DNA from: Escarpia spicata
Taxonomy: Eukaryota; Annelida; Polychaeta; Sabellida; Siboglinidae
Direction: 5' to 3'
DNA length: 64,000 bases
Assembly (NCBI GenBank): GCA_963995525.1
Contig: OZ023217.1
Location: forward strand, 6,384,403-6,448,402
In this document: positions 48,858 to 61,718 of the stretch, in pieces
Layout of the letters: every line of letters starts with the position of its first letter
How positions within the stretch are numbered: the stretch's first letter is position 1
Notes under the pieces: model-generated
Database searches by the model: none
Told to the model about the DNA's origin: nothing
Seen by the model: the letters and a program-made list of their open reading frames with translations, nothing else
Position numbers and translations under genes: made by a program

Positions 48858-49431
48858 CTAGTTCCCAGTCCAGGGTGGGCCCCCCTCCCCTTCCTCCTCT
48901 CCACTTCACGCCCTTCTTCCTCTCGCCTCTCCCCTTCCCCTCTCCCCCTCTCCTCTCCCCTTCCCCTCTCCCCCTCTCCTCTCCCCCTCCCCTCTCCCCC
49001 TCCCCTCTCCCATTCCCCCTCTCCTCTCTCCCTCTCCCCTCCCCTCTCCCCCTCTCCCCCTCCCCTCTCCCCCTCTCCTCTCCCCCTCCTTCTCCCCCTC
49101 CCCTCTCTCCCTCTCCCCTCTCTCCCTCTCACTCTCCCCTCTCTCCCTCTCCCCTTCCCCTCTCCCACTCCCCCTCTCCTCCTCTCCTCCCATCTCTCCC
49201 CTCTCTCCTCTCTCCCCTCCTCTCCTCTCTCCCTCTCCCCTCCCCCTCTCCTTTCCCCCTCTCCTCTCCCCCACCCCTCTCCCCCTCCCACTCCCACTCC
49301 CCCTCCCCTCTCCTTCTCCCCCTCTCCTCTCCCCCTCACCTTTCCTTCTCTCCCCCTCCCCTCTCTCCCCTCCCCTCTCCCCCTCCCCTCTCCCCCTCCC
49401 CTCTCCCCTCTCCCTCTCCTCTCCCCCTCCT
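48858..49431 (+). repeat. ~570-bp polypyrimidine (CT-rich) tract
   Basis: Almost pure C and T built of ctctcccc and cccctctc phrases on the plus strand. The Ser-Pro-Leu and Arg-Gly-Glu frames over it are composition artefacts. Mirror-symmetric parts could form triplex DNA. Confidence 0.95.
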
Positions 49432-50035
49432 AAAGGAACACCATTTCTGACATGCCACATTTTCATGGCTAAATTCAGCATTTTTGACTCGGCATTCTGT
49501 TTAAATTAGCATTACGTTTCTCATAGGTAATCTGCCAAGCACCAAAGTTTTGTTTTTCCACTGTTATAACATTGTAATTCAGATATAATTTTGTGTGATA
49601 AATTACACAAAAATATGTACGTTATAGCGATTTTTAGTAAATCCACATTAAAGTGGCTCTCTATTCCTACAAACATTCCAAAAACTCGTACTATATATGA
49701 CAAATCAGTAAACACAATGTGACTTGTCTACCATTTCGGATAGTTATCTAGGTCCACACTGACTATTCTCCCAAGACTTGTGCGTTCATAGCTCAAAGTT
49801 TCCATAAATATGGCACCAAATCTCATGGAGTAACTGGGTCAATATTTCTAATTCTTTCGAGAATACAGACCCATAGCTATGGATATTGCATTGCCAATGA
49901 GGGTCATAATTTTATATTATTCAAGGTAAGTGGATCAAGGTAGCCACTCACAGGAAGAAAGGTAGGCGTAGGTAGATTTCAAGTGGATGTTTGAATTAGG
50001 GTAGACATGCGTTTTCATTCAATTACCCACTGATG
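49432..50035 (+). other. Intron 1 sequence, nothing seen
   Basis: AT-rich sequence between the CT tract and LINE-B without a repeat or exon I recognise. Confidence 0.4.
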
Positions 50036-52230
50036 TCACCACTGTGGTCGAACATTAGTGGCTTCAGTCATCCATCTCCAGATCCCTCTGTCTGCCATTG
50101 CCATCTTCAGCTCCATTGTTTCTAAACCCACATCTTCCTTTAAGCAGTCGATATGTAAATAAGTTGCTGCTGGTCTTCCTGCCTTGATTCTTCCTTGCGT
50201 CGGTTGCCACAAGATGGTCTTAGATGCCACTTCATCCTTGTATCTGTAGTGTTCAATGTCCGGCAAATCTCGGTCGTCTTCTTATTTTATCAGTGACTTT
50301 ACACATTTCACTGTATAGTTCTATGTTTGTCAGATGCTGCTGCCAGTAAATGTTAAATGCAGCTCAAAGCATTCTTATATAACATCCGTCTAGTTGTTTG
50401 TCAAGTGTTTCATATCCACAGAGTAGCACAGACTCTACTGTTGCAATAAACAGTCGCTGCTTGGTTTTGCATGGGAGTGTAGATTTCCATATTAGGTTTA
50501 GTTGGTTGAGTGCTCTCCATGCCATTGCTTTCCTGGTTTTGATGTCTCTGTCTGTTGTGCAGACCCAGGAGCCAAGGTATTGGTAGACTACAACCTTTTC
50601 TAAAATAGCTCATTCCGTGGCAACGATGCTGATGTTTCATATTTGGTTAAATGAGATATATTTGGTTTTCCCAGGATTGATCTTTAAACCAATCCTTGCA
50701 CATGATGTTTCCACTCATCTTAGAAGTTCCTTAGAAGATTGATCACTTCTGACAGTAGTGCAATATCATCCACAAATTCGAAGTCGGTGATCACCTCAGG
50801 TTTAACACGTTTACTTTTCCTTCTTGTTATCTGGAATCCAAGTACCTCTTCTCTTCTGCCAATAACTGGCCACAGTGCATAGTCAAGGATTATCAATTAG
50901 GACTCCCGCCATGATATTAAAAAACTCAGTTTCTCCATCCGATGATTGTAGTTTGGCACATGTGTTCCTGTACATGTTGAAAATAGCTGTTATTAGTTGT
51001 TTAAGGACACCATAGGCCCCATGAATCTTCATCATCTTGCCATGATGAACCATATCAAATGCTTTTTGGAAGTCTATGAATGTCATAACTGCAGGAAGAT
51101 GCCTTGCTCTAATTCTGTTTATTAACCTTCTCAGGGTTACTATATGACCTACTGTTGTCCTCCCTGTCCGGAATCCATTCTGGTTGTCTCATAGGTGGTG
51201 GTCAATTTCAGGACGTCTGCCACAATGGAGCTCAGGCTAATGCCCCTGTAATTCCCTGCCATGCTTAAATCGCCATTCTTAGGTATTGGAATAATGTTCA
51301 GAACTGTCCACTGTAGCTGTATTTTCCCTTAAATCAAAGCTTTGTTGCAAAACTCTAGTGTGATACTGTCCAGATCGCAGTGTTTTATCACTTCAATTTG
51401 TATACCATCATCCCCGCAGCTCTTTCCATCATTCACAGATTTCTTGGCCTTCTCATACTCATTTCTTTCAAAAGTGCCTTCCCTGATGTTGATATTTGTG
51501 ATTACAGGTTGGATTTCTTCATCCTCATCTTCTATGTCTGGTGGACTGCCTAGTAGTTTGTGGAAGTGATCGTACCAGTTTTCCACCCTTTGTTCTATTA
51601 GACTTATGGGTCAGGATTGTTTAGCTGTTAGAATGCGAGGCTGTTGATCAAAGGGACTAGTGTTCGACCTAGTGTTTCTAAACTTGAACAAGTTCCTTCA
51701 CTCTACATTCCCTATGTCTTTCGGAAAGGAACTCTAAAACCATTGGTGTCTTCTATCTGATGTCTATGCCAGGGGAAGTGAAAGATCCCACACGGGGGTA
51801 AATGGGTAATCTATCAAGGCCAAACAGAGCTAATGGTATTTATCTATAAAACTCTGAAAATACAAAAAAAATTGGAAGTGATCATACCAGTTTTGCACCC
51901 TTTGTTCTGCATTTTTGCCCTTTAGTTGTCCTTTACGAGCTGTCTTTCTACCACTTATTTGGTTTATAAGCTTCCTGCTCTGTCTGTGTCTTCCATTAAT
52001 GTGTGCATTTTTTACTTTAGCGACGTTGCTGCAAAGTTCTTCCTCCTACACAATGTTATAGGCTATCTCCATGTTCTTCTTGGCCTGCTCATATCTCACT
52101 CTGTTGTCAGCTACAGTGTTTTGCTGGTAGACCCTATAGGCCTTTTCACCTTTCTCTCTGGCTGATGTTACTCGTGGATCATCTGAGTATATTTTCTTTT
52201 TCTGTTTCTTATTGACAGGAATACGTTTTG
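50036..52230 (-). pseudogene. Decayed LINE (LINE-B), reverse transcriptase and C-terminus
   Basis: Read right to left. A degraded linker before the RT lies at about 51,910-52,200. Near 51,330-51,590 comes MENWYDHFHKLLGSPPDIED and D-G-K-S-C-G-D-D-G-I-Q. RT blocks follow (FIDFQKAFDMVHHGKMMKI at about 51,030-51,085; FVDDIALLSE with the catalytic DD at 50,762-50,776). The C-terminal helical region ends AMADRGIWRWMTEA. Multiple stops and shifts are present and no endonuclease was recognised. The RT resembles the RTE-like elements often mislabelled as craniofacial development protein 2. It is unrelated to LINE-A. Confidence 0.88.
51597..51872 (+). repeat. tRNA-derived SINE, family B, inserted in LINE-B
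   Basis: A tRNA-like head has A-box-like ttagctgttagaatgcgagg and B-box gtgttcgacc. The body shares gaagtgaaagatcccac, taaatgggtaa and ctatcaaggccaaacagagc with the copy at 45,420, and the end is A-rich (aaaatacaaaaaaaa). It is flanked by a 36-bp imperfect direct repeat (51561-51596 and 51873-51908; two mismatched sites) derived from LINE-B sequence, which fixes its ends. Confidence 0.9.
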
Positions 52231-54620
52231 GTCATGAGGAATGTCTCTGAGATATGCTTGATCGGGGAAATGTAGAGTGCTAGTCAACTATATGATGAAT
52301 ACTGACATGCTGATACACTGATAGTTTGGTAGTGTTGATCAGAATGTAGGAAATAATCGGCAGGTTTGTAGAGGACTTTCCAGGGTAGAGACAAAGTGAA
52401 CAATGCTCTCTATTCAGGATGTAGGAGACGATCTGGAATATTATGGCCAGTTTATACAGAACTGCAATGTATTGTGTTACATATATATATATTTATTATT
52501 GCAGCACCATATCTATTTTTAAATATCAAAATGGAGAATAATTTGTCATTATAGTCAGATGGTCTGACTTCCCTCAGATTTCCCAGAAATCTTTCAGCTT
52601 ATTTCTGTCATTAATTCCGTTATTTCATAAAAACAAAATGTGTAGCGAGAACGTTTTAATGTTGCTAGCAGCTGAATTATATTTTTGTACATTTCAGGCA
52701 GGGTTTGTGATATATCGATAGGTTGCTTTGGTGATGAATGCAACAGTTTGGTGAATAAGATTGTTGTAATCTGCATTGTAGATATGATGAGTGGGACAGT
52801 GTTCTCCCAAGTCCCCTGTTAGGTCTCTTGGGGATGATGAATGGGGAAGCTGGTCTTGCAGTTGATTTCTTGTGGTACCCAGGAAAGACACACCAGTTGT
52901 CATCATGCGTCAGCCTAAGGTTGCTGACTGGATGGTGATGGGGTGGCTTGGTGCCCGACAGGAGGTGATTAATGGAGCAAGCAGCTGGTGCCCAGGAGGG
53001 TTTTTACTGGAGAACCCAGTTTTTGAATGAATTATGTCAGTAAGACTAAGTTGCCTGTGTTAATAAGCACGAGGACCAGATTTCCTGTTGCATTAATGCA
53101 GTGTTTTTCAAATGTTGGATCTTCTCCTTAGCATTGATGGATACAGTTGAACATCATTAATCTAGACACTTTGTTCCCCAGTGTATGTGTTGGATAATGA
53201 GTTTCCTGATAAATGAATGAGGCATAAAATGGGTAGAACATTTGGAAATTCCGTTCCTGCAAAATGATGGCCAAATACCGGATGATAAAAATTTGCATTA
53301 TCAAGATCTGGATTAAACAAGTTCTACTTTACATACATATATCTTTAACTTAATGTTATTTCTCTGCATTAAATACAATTACTTTTTTTTGCTACTTTTG
53401 CCATATTTTGCTATATTGTTTTTAAAGCATCTCCAAAGGTGATAAAAAGAGAAAGTTCATTTTGTCTACAATTTTGCTTAATGTCTCATGTAGAAAAAAG
53501 AACGTTTATCTTACAAACTATTAGTAAAGCCACTTGGTTTAAAGTAGCCATCTTATAGCTCTCCCCACCTTCATAACGGGTAGTATCCCTCCCAGTAAAG
53601 CAGTAATGTAGATTTCCGAGAATTTTCTTGGCCACACCTAAATTCACCACATGAAGCCTCTACACTCTGATAAGCCTGAGGAGTGTCCTTAGCTGGGGCA
53701 ATCAATAACCTGAAATATGATTGCTGTGTCTGTAACTGAAGAAGTAGCCCGTAAAATAGCTGTTTCACCCTAGTGCTTCCTATTTAGATAAAATAAACAC
53801 CTGGGGAGGTCAGAAGAGGTCAGCCTATGACCACTGACCAGAAGTTATTTGACCGGCTAGAGATGAGAGCCAAAGACAGACAGGAGGATGAGAGTGCTGT
53901 TTCTTGTGATAGAAAGGATGTGCTGAATTAAATATGACAGCCTGACAGATACTTTCATGTGGGTGTGAGGCTTGGTCCTATGTGGGTGTTAACTGATGGA
54001 TGGTATGGTGTGATTCAGAAATCTGGGAGTGAATATTTTATTAATTATAATAGACATGTTGTGTCAGTATGATTTTCCCAACTTTGTGTGTATTTTCACA
54101 AAGCAGTATTCTTTTTTCTAAACCAAATTTGGTGAGAAATTAAATTTGAGCCAATAACCGCAATGACGTGTGAATCAACTTTTTAACTAGCAGTGATAGT
54201 TTATAATAACTCTGGTGGGTCCAACCAAACATACGTGGAATTGTAATTTTTCCTATTTTGAGTTGAGCTATAAATTCCCTTCCTGGCTTGTTAGTTACCT
54301 AAATCCGTGACAGTCATTTTCACATTATTGGCCAATGGTGGCCATACATATCATCTTTTAAAAAAATATCAATAATGTTTCAAAATTGAGACTGCAGCTC
54401 ATGCAGTCAAAACTTAATTAATTTTGATGGTAACTACTAAAGTCTCCTTATGTCACCATTTTCAGTGGCATTCATTATGGCTGGCATACTGGTAACAACT
54501 CAGTGAGAACATTTCAAAATGGACATGTTCGTAAGCCAGTTAATTAAGCTAGATGGTTGGTTGTTCAGTTGATGGAGGTTATCGGTTCACAACCTGAAAT
54601 GTAAACCAGTACCGGATATT

Positions 54621-54659
54621 GGTGGGGGCGTGGGTGGGGTGGGGGAGGAGTGTGGGGGC
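54621..54659 (+). other. Potential G-quadruplex segment
   Basis: Five G runs of three to five bases within 39 bp (ggtgggggcgtgggtggggt then gggggaggagtgtgggggc). Folding is inferred from the pattern only. Confidence 0.6.
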
Positions 54660-55303
54660 ACAGTGAACCCTGACCCATTTGCCACACCAATACTCACACA
54701 GAGCTTTGTGCTAAAACACAACCCAGTAACATGCCTCGAATGTATCAAATATGATGGTAAAATCAGTTGATCAGGACTTTCTATAGATTTTTGGGGTGTC
54801 ATAAGGTATGTCCAATTTGCCCTTGAACTGTCGTTTAATTTTCTAGACACAATTTCCAGAACATTATAATTACAACAAATGTCCATGTAACTGGTGCCCA
54901 ATTTGAGGCCTGCAATGGCAATAAAAAGGCAGTATTCCTTTCAAAATCACATGAGAAATCCATACAGTGGGGTGGGCCTGTACCTAGCCAGTATACCCCA
55001 CCCTTTTGTCATAAGGGTTGTGAAAGGATGAGGGTGGATCCATTGACACCCCAGGGTATATATGTCAGGCCGATAAGTGGCAGCAGCTAGAAAAAGTGTG
55101 ACATTTAGCTGGCATCTGGAGCCTCAGCTGGCGGACTCGTAGACTGTTGGGAGGCTAGATGATGCTGGAGTCATGTGCTATGATGTATCAGTATTTTCCC
55201 TGCAGAAATGGATCCTTATGGGTTTCTCCCCAGGGAGGCCACCCCAAATGTATCCCAGGATTTAGAAAAATACCAGTGGTGAAAGGAAAGGAACATAGAG
55301 GCG

Positions 55304-55347
55304 AGTGGACCCCAAGTGGACCCCGAGTGGATCCTGAGTGGACCCCG
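55304..55347 (+). repeat. 11-bp tandem repeat, four units
   Basis: Units agtggacccca, agtggaccccg, agtggatcctg, agtggaccccg in direct succession. Confidence 0.9.
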
Positions 55348-58102
55348 ATGACTGTGAGGAGATACTGTTACAATGTACCAAAGTTAGCATACTAATATAG
55401 ATTCGACAGAATGATTACAGTGATTGACCTGAGACATTGACGGGACTGATTTCGAGGGTTGGTGTGGCACACAGACGTGAAAGCTCTTGTTCCAGTATTC
55501 CTTTCAACCCCAGGAACACAAATAGAACTTGCTGATTGAAGCTGCGAGCACATTCTTGCAGGGTGAACTACAGTAGGGAAGGTCTGCCTATAACATTGTA
55601 AGTTCTTTTATCATGTCAGCAACAAACAGTGAACACTTATGACAATTATTTTAGTCATTTAAAAATTGCCAGTATATTATGTGGTCATATTGGTGCCTCC
55701 AACCCCAGTACCATGTCTACCCCATACTGTTAAGTTTCTGCCTCAAGGCACCAGTCAGTAGTGTCTACATTATCATGACATTTGGACTGTATGTAAACCA
55801 CAGTGTAACCCCAGGGTCAACCTAGCCTCATCCCTCAGGGTATGCAAGCTTTGTGCAGCACTAGATTATAAAACTCCTGCGCAGTATATGTTACTATACA
55901 AAGTGGAAATTGAACAAGATTTTTTCAACATTATTCACTGCATTATGATTTGTCAACTGACGTATCGTTTGTTGATTTTGTTAACTGCAGAGCTGTCACA
56001 ATGTGGGTTAATTGTGTAAGTTTTGCTATGTGTAGGTTTGCGTGAACCAACTGCCTGCAAAGCCATGTAATGGTGCCACCCATGAATAAAATCATTTTAG
56101 GTTTTCAAACTTCTTTTATAGGGTATTCCCTATTCCACGATACAAATGTAATAGTAAAGACACTATTGCAATACTGTCAAATAGTAATACAGCTATTGCA
56201 ATATTATCGCAGAAATCTATCCCTAGTTAGTTATAAATCAGCGTAGACTTGTGGAATTCTGGATACAATCAAGTGTCTGACAGCAATGCAGAGGAAGTGG
56301 AATGTTTGGCCATGTTTTGCAATAATATTTATCTTTAGTGTCAAGACCCTACATTCCTTATAGGAGTGACAATCGGTGTTGTGTTAATCACCAGCACGCA
56401 GGCTGTAGCAAACCTGCTTCCGTAATTACATTTTTCTCATCATGTAAGTATAATATGTATCTATCCATCAAAAGATCAAAATTAGAGTTCACATCATGGG
56501 TTTCTGCTTGAAAAAGTTGCTTAAAAAATGGTTGCCATTTTGGAAATTTGTTGACGTTTGTCTTACTCCAACATCGCTTTTGCAAAATACAGATAAAGAG
56601 TTTGTGTGATACAAAACGCAAGAGGGACATGAAATTGGTGAAATTATAAAGATTAACTGAATTCCCTTGAATTGCCACATTCATTCAGTTCCCCACTGAA
56701 GTGACTATAATGAGTCCCTAAGGATAAAACACCATTGTTTTACAATTCTGGAAAATATTATAATCAGGAGACGTCTACAGTACTTCCCTTGGAGTGATTT
56801 GTTGAGTTTTAACTTTTATTAAGCGTGGGAGAAGTAATTTTCAGCGAATAGTGTTCCGAGTCCCATCAGAGAGAGAAGACCCTCAAACCCACTATGCCCA
56901 TGAAATAGACCCTTCGTTCTTGAGGTGTTTCTAATTAAATTCAACGTATCCTGTTTCCCGTAGGCAAGATTGCCTGTCCACTGTAGAGCTAGTTTGACCT
57001 TTGTTTGTAAGTATTGTCAGCTGTTTGCACCAGTAAGGATGGAAACTAATTGTTGTTGCACATTACTGTGGCTCCATGCACCTTCACTGTAGTACTGTCA
57101 TTTTTTTTCAGTTTTTTGCACAGCTGTGAAAAAGATCCATAATTAGGATCAAACCTATTATCTTTCTATTTATTTTTGATGCACCAGTGTTCCTTTAGCT
57201 TTGTCTTGTTTGCTTGTTTATTAATGCTCAAGTTTCACACACAGTTAAAAAATATTTAATTCATCATATTTTATTTAACAAATTCACATAACTGTCATAA
57301 TGGGCCTTCTCCAGCCACTGGTTGTGTGGACACTCCTTTAAAATAAATAAATACAAGTTGATACTGTCACCACAAATGACATTGATATCGGAAAGTCAGA
57401 TTCCTGAAGAGCAGCAATAGTCAAACTTGATAGCCGTATTGATAAACCAATCTGTAGACTTCCCAAACAGACCAGTGCTAAATACCCGCTGAGAAAGTGA
57501 AGCTGGTTTCCTGATGGCTGCTGCCTTGTAAACTGACTAAGAAATATGAGGGGCAGTATGCAGGTTTAATCTGATCAATGATGACAGAGAACCCACTGTT
57601 GCTTAGCCAGAACGAAAATATAGTGGATGTCATTAGTGCTGGGAAATGCCACTTGATTCTGCAATTCCTGGTGTTTATCTAACCTTTATATGGTTGATTG
57701 GCAGGGATTGCTTAATGTTTTTCCTAATGAAAAGTGGAATACACTAAGGGGCCATCTCCATCTGCATGCATGTTAGTGGTGTTTTAGAAGTGTAATAACT
57801 AGTGGGTCCTGGCCCTGTGTCACAGTTTGGTAGAGCGGGAAGGTGTGGTGGTTTAAGTGTCAGACTCTTATCACGGATCAAACTAGAAAAGGACATACAT
57901 GTGTCCTTTGGGCATATAAGAGGCAGACATTCTATGTGCCTCTATGAAGGTTTATGTGCCCCAAATCAGTTGAATAAAAGTGTTATGTTATTAATTCATG
58001 TATAATATAAAATTGCTTAAATAATCTTTAAGTGATAACTTTACAGGTTTTTAATATTAGGAATTTAATTATATTGCAATTAATGTGATCTTAGTGTGTC
58101 AG

Positions 58103-58206
58103 GTGTCTTATTAAAATACTTGTCTGGAAATATTTTTGATTCCATTCATCATTACGTGCCGGCGTTAGTTGAATTTTATGACCAGCGAGAAGACAGCATG
58201 ATGGAA
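58103..58206 (+). CDS. Probable second exon, thioredoxin-fold start (104 nt)
   Basis: After acceptor gtgtgtcag, two bases complete a glycine codon with exon 1, then 34 codons include YLSGNIFDSIHHYVPALVEF followed by Y-D-Q-R-E-D-S-M-M-E, ending at a GTAAGC donor in phase 0. The pattern D-x-I-x5-P-A-L-V-E-F-Y is the first strand-helix-strand of thioredoxin folds, as in PDI and ERp29. Where PDI has CxxC this exon has DQREDSM, so it would be redox-inactive, like ERp29. With the exon 1 signal peptide this suggests an ER-lumen protein. The acceptor's pyrimidine tract is weak. Later exons were not found before 64,000. Confidence 0.5.
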
Positions 58207-60605
58207 GTAAGCTTTCTTGATTCTAGTGAAGAAATTTTCGACAAAAAGCTGATGGTAAATGTCAGTTCTCTCAGACAGATCTTTCAGAGTTCCCATCCCA
58301 TTAGCCATAGTGCCATAGTGTATTACTTTTGAAGGCTAGCATTTTTATAATGATCACCATTAAAACCAAGACACTGCATAGATTGGATCTTGATGATGAC
58401 CAGCACTTTGCTTTGAGTTTCACGCAACACTGATACTGTCATTTTAAGATAGCCTTTAGGACTAGTGAACCCAAAAACACAAGGTATAACATTTATTCGT
58501 TTTTTTGTGAAACTAATGTAATATTTTAACAACAAATTAGCAATTATGTGATTACATGTCCTTTCGAAAATTCCCTTTTCTCTTGTTTCGTATTTTTTAA
58601 TATAGGGGTATTTATGGTTTTATTGGCTAGTGCCTCTTATGCTAAACACATACCTTCAGACAATTACTCATAAGTGGGCTGTAATGTACACACATAAAAA
58701 CTGCCATATCCATCTATTTTATGGCATCATAATGACCAGCCACAGCCCATGCAAATCTGCTTTCTCACTTTCAGGGTAATAAATTAAGTGCTCTCCAAAA
58801 ACCATAGGCCAGAGCCCAACAAGGCATCCACTTATGCCTGAAATGAAACCACACTTCCTGGCCTTGGATAGTACATTCTAATGATATTGTAGACTTGACC
58901 ACATTAGATTGCATTTATTTGTAGAACTACCTTCAACCTTTTTCCTAATTCCACCCGTTTATTCATCACCCTGTCTCCCCCCTTAAGTCTGTCCAGTCAC
59001 TCCAGTGTAGTTTCAGATGCTACCACAAATCAGTGCTGGGACCACATGTGGCTTATTTTTAGAAGCCTCTGTGATTCACAAGCATTCGGTTAATCATGTA
59101 GGTTGCTTCAAGTAATCTGCAGTGCAGGAGAGGAACCTACAAAAAAGCGAGTCTTAGCACACTCTTAACACTGGTATTGTCATGCCAAATGAAGCAGCCC
59201 GCGTGCTTTGCCGGCCACAAAAAATTGATGCCTCGCTGTCGGAAAGTGTACATTTGCATACAGTGCTTGTAGATAGAAGATACTGGATCGTTTGGGCTTA
59301 ATAAAGTCCCAAGTGGAGTAAATGTATGGCAGTTTAAATCACAAGGGAAGACATATATGTCGGTGCGCCATCTGTTGACATTGATGAGCAACACATTGAA
59401 CTCTGTGGCTGTCAGATGACAATGTCGGAATCAAGGTTATTCTTCTGGGGTTATTGCGATCTTTCTGATCAATTTGGCAATGCTGAGATGTCATAGTTGC
59501 AAGGATTGATACAATGTAAAAACTGGCATCTTCTGGCAGGCTCCAGACCTCTCTGTCTGTATCGTGGTTTGTCCGATAGACATAAGATATTACACAGGGC
59601 AAGAACAGCTTGTCTATAAATGATGCCAGTTAACATTGACAATCTACAAGAGGCCTTTTTACAAGTCCGTTTTATACCAGAAAAAATCTCACCGATAAAC
59701 AGTATATTTGTTGCCGAGATAACTCCCTGTATAAGCAGGAAATAAGCTTCCTTTCTCAACCATTGACTTCCTCTTGTTTTTGCCCTGTACTGAGGAGGTG
59801 TTTTGTTGAATTCATAGAAATCGCTATTCATAATACTATTCTTATATAAACTTGCTAAGAATAATTCCAGTGCTTTGTTTTAACATGTCTACTTTTCACT
59901 ATATTCCAGTTGGAATTACATGTGGCCTTCAGTTTTTATGTTGTAACTATCATTTACTCCATTTCAAAGCATGCCGCTGAATACTACAATTCCATATGAT
60001 GAATTTAATGTTAATTCTAAATCTTGCATACTTTATTCACATTAATTTGTTTCCGTGCTAGATTTGCTGAAAATTGTGCATTTAATTATGGAGTGTTAAC
60101 GGTGCAGGAAGCATCATATGAAAATGATATTATACATAATTAGTCATCACTCATAGTAGTTTTCTCGTGACAAACAAAGTCTTAACAGATCATGGCTCAG
60201 TTCACACAAGTGACTAATATGACAGTGAAAGTTATACGCAATACTCATCAGAAGCACCTTTGGACCCCACAGATGTGCCGTATCACTCCGGTTTTCTTGC
60301 GGTTTGCTCTGTATTAATATCCCAACAACAAGGTCGATCAATTTGACCTGCAGCTAACGTTTTGATACTCCCTATGTGCAGTATCTCCTCCAGCGGGCGG
60401 GATTGTGGTTCTGATTAGGGATGAAGAGGACAACCAATGGGAAGGGATAAAGGAGGCAGGGAGAGACAGACTGGTGGGATGTTTAGTGATGGCAAGTCAC
60501 AGCTGCCTTGGGAAAGATTCGCTGTCTGCAAGGCTACAAAGAGGCATAAGTAAACCGGTCTAGCTCCTTAATCAGGACACCCTGTCAGACACTTGTTTTT
60601 TCTAC
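58207..60605 (+). other. Sequence after exon 2, no third exon found
   Basis: Several AG acceptors follow pyrimidine tracts (for example before 58,606 and 58,775), but none opens a frame that continues the thioredoxin-like protein. The ORFs at 59339-59831 minus overlap in several frames and lack motifs. Confidence 0.35.
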
Positions 60606-60608
60606 TGA

Positions 60609-60873
60609 TTTTAGGCACTATTATTTAGACACTCTAGGCGTTGGATTATTTAGGTACTCTTAGGTATTTGGTTATTTAGGAACACTAATCTAGGTACTCT
60701 TTTGGCATTCCAGTTATTCAGGCACCCTTTAGGCATTTGATTATTGAGGCATTCTGTACATTTAATTATTTAGGCACTATAAAGCAGACATTCTTTAAAA
60801 TATGATTATGCAGGCATACTTTAGGCAGTATATTCATGCAGTGTTTAAGGAATTTGTTTATTCAGGCACTGTA
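60609..60873 (+). repeat. Degenerate ~26-bp minisatellite
   Basis: Roughly eight diverged units built on ttatttaggcactctttagg then catttga, with unit lengths of about 20-45 bp. Divergence suggests an old array. Confidence 0.7.
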
Positions 60874-61534
60874 GTCAAATGAGGCAACTTCACAGTCAGT
60901 TTAGATTGTTGTTTTTTATGTAGCTATGAGCTGGCTTTGCTGTGGTCAGAAGAGGATGTCTTTGGACTGAAATTCCGTCTATTGATTGGGTGAAGTGAAG
61001 ATTTATTAGCAACCACTATTGCAAATCAGGCATATACAAGATACAATGTACATTGCCACCGAAATGTAACAATGAAAACATTGCCTTGTCAAGATAGTGT
61101 AACAATATTTCATTTGTGTTTGGTTCACCAAACTCGGCTGTCTGTCAGTTCAATATAGTGACATTATCAGTATTTATGCGGAAGGGTGGATTTTATCCCA
61201 ACGTATGACAGATATGTTCTCATATCTTCGTGGGCATGTCTGTGACCAATGGCTACTGCCCACAGATTGCTTAAATCAGTTGGACGTATCTATGGAGGCT
61301 GCGCATGACAAACTAGATATAAGACCTGCCACATTTTCTTGGTTGAAATCCATATTTACTAGACATTTAAAAAAAAACACATTGCATTTTTGGTTGGTCA
61401 ACCGGCCATTAATATTCCGACTGAGTGTCGCCGTCTACTGATCTGTTAAATATATAACTTTCTACTATGTGCCTCAAACAAAAATCCACCAGTCTATATC
61501 CTAGGCTATTATTTCACAAAGATGGAATGAACTA

Positions 61535-61716
61535 CAGTGGTACCTCACTATTAAGGTCACCCTTGGGACTGGTGACCTGATTAGCAAGGTGATCGTATTA
61601 GTGGGACTAATATCCTATACTCTGCTGTATATGGAACATAGTTGGGACTATCCTACGGTGACCTTAATTGCGAGGTGGCTGTATTACCGAGGTGACCATA
61701 AAGCAGGGTTCGAATG
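61535..61716. mobile_element. TA-flanked MITE (copy 2, 182 bp)
   Basis: Begins CAGTGGTACCTCACTATTAA and ends ggttcgaatg, with TA outside both ends (61533-61534, 61717-61718). Internal phrases match the copy at 4860-5039 (cccttgggact, gtgacct-aatagc-aggt, ccttaattgc-aggtgg). The last terminal bases have decayed. Confidence 0.8.
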
Positions 61717-61718
61717 TA

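Larger units (their letters stand above)
52231..58102 (+). other. Rightmost part of the inferred intron 1
   Basis: No exon supported. Short items are a (TA)n run near 52,480, a G-rich segment at 54,621 and an 11-bp tandem repeat at 55,304. Short ORFs lack motifs. Confidence 0.4.

Noticed and set aside
48801..49481. ORFs of up to 210 codons, proline/serine/leucine-rich or arginine/glycine/glutamate-rich
   Set aside because: They follow from the CT-rich composition. All frames of the tract are open, which is not a sign of coding.
57825..57880. tRNA-like stretch (gtggtttaagtgtcagactc)
   Set aside because: It resembles an A-box region of a leucine or serine tRNA or SINE, but no B box or cloverleaf could be built.
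58606..58780. Possible third exon of the thioredoxin-like gene
   Set aside because: An acceptor-like site opens a 59-codon frame, but the peptide does not continue a thioredoxin fold and has no donor.
59339..59831. Overlapping minus ORFs of 87 and 120 codons
   Set aside because: Several frames are open over the same DNA and none shows a motif.
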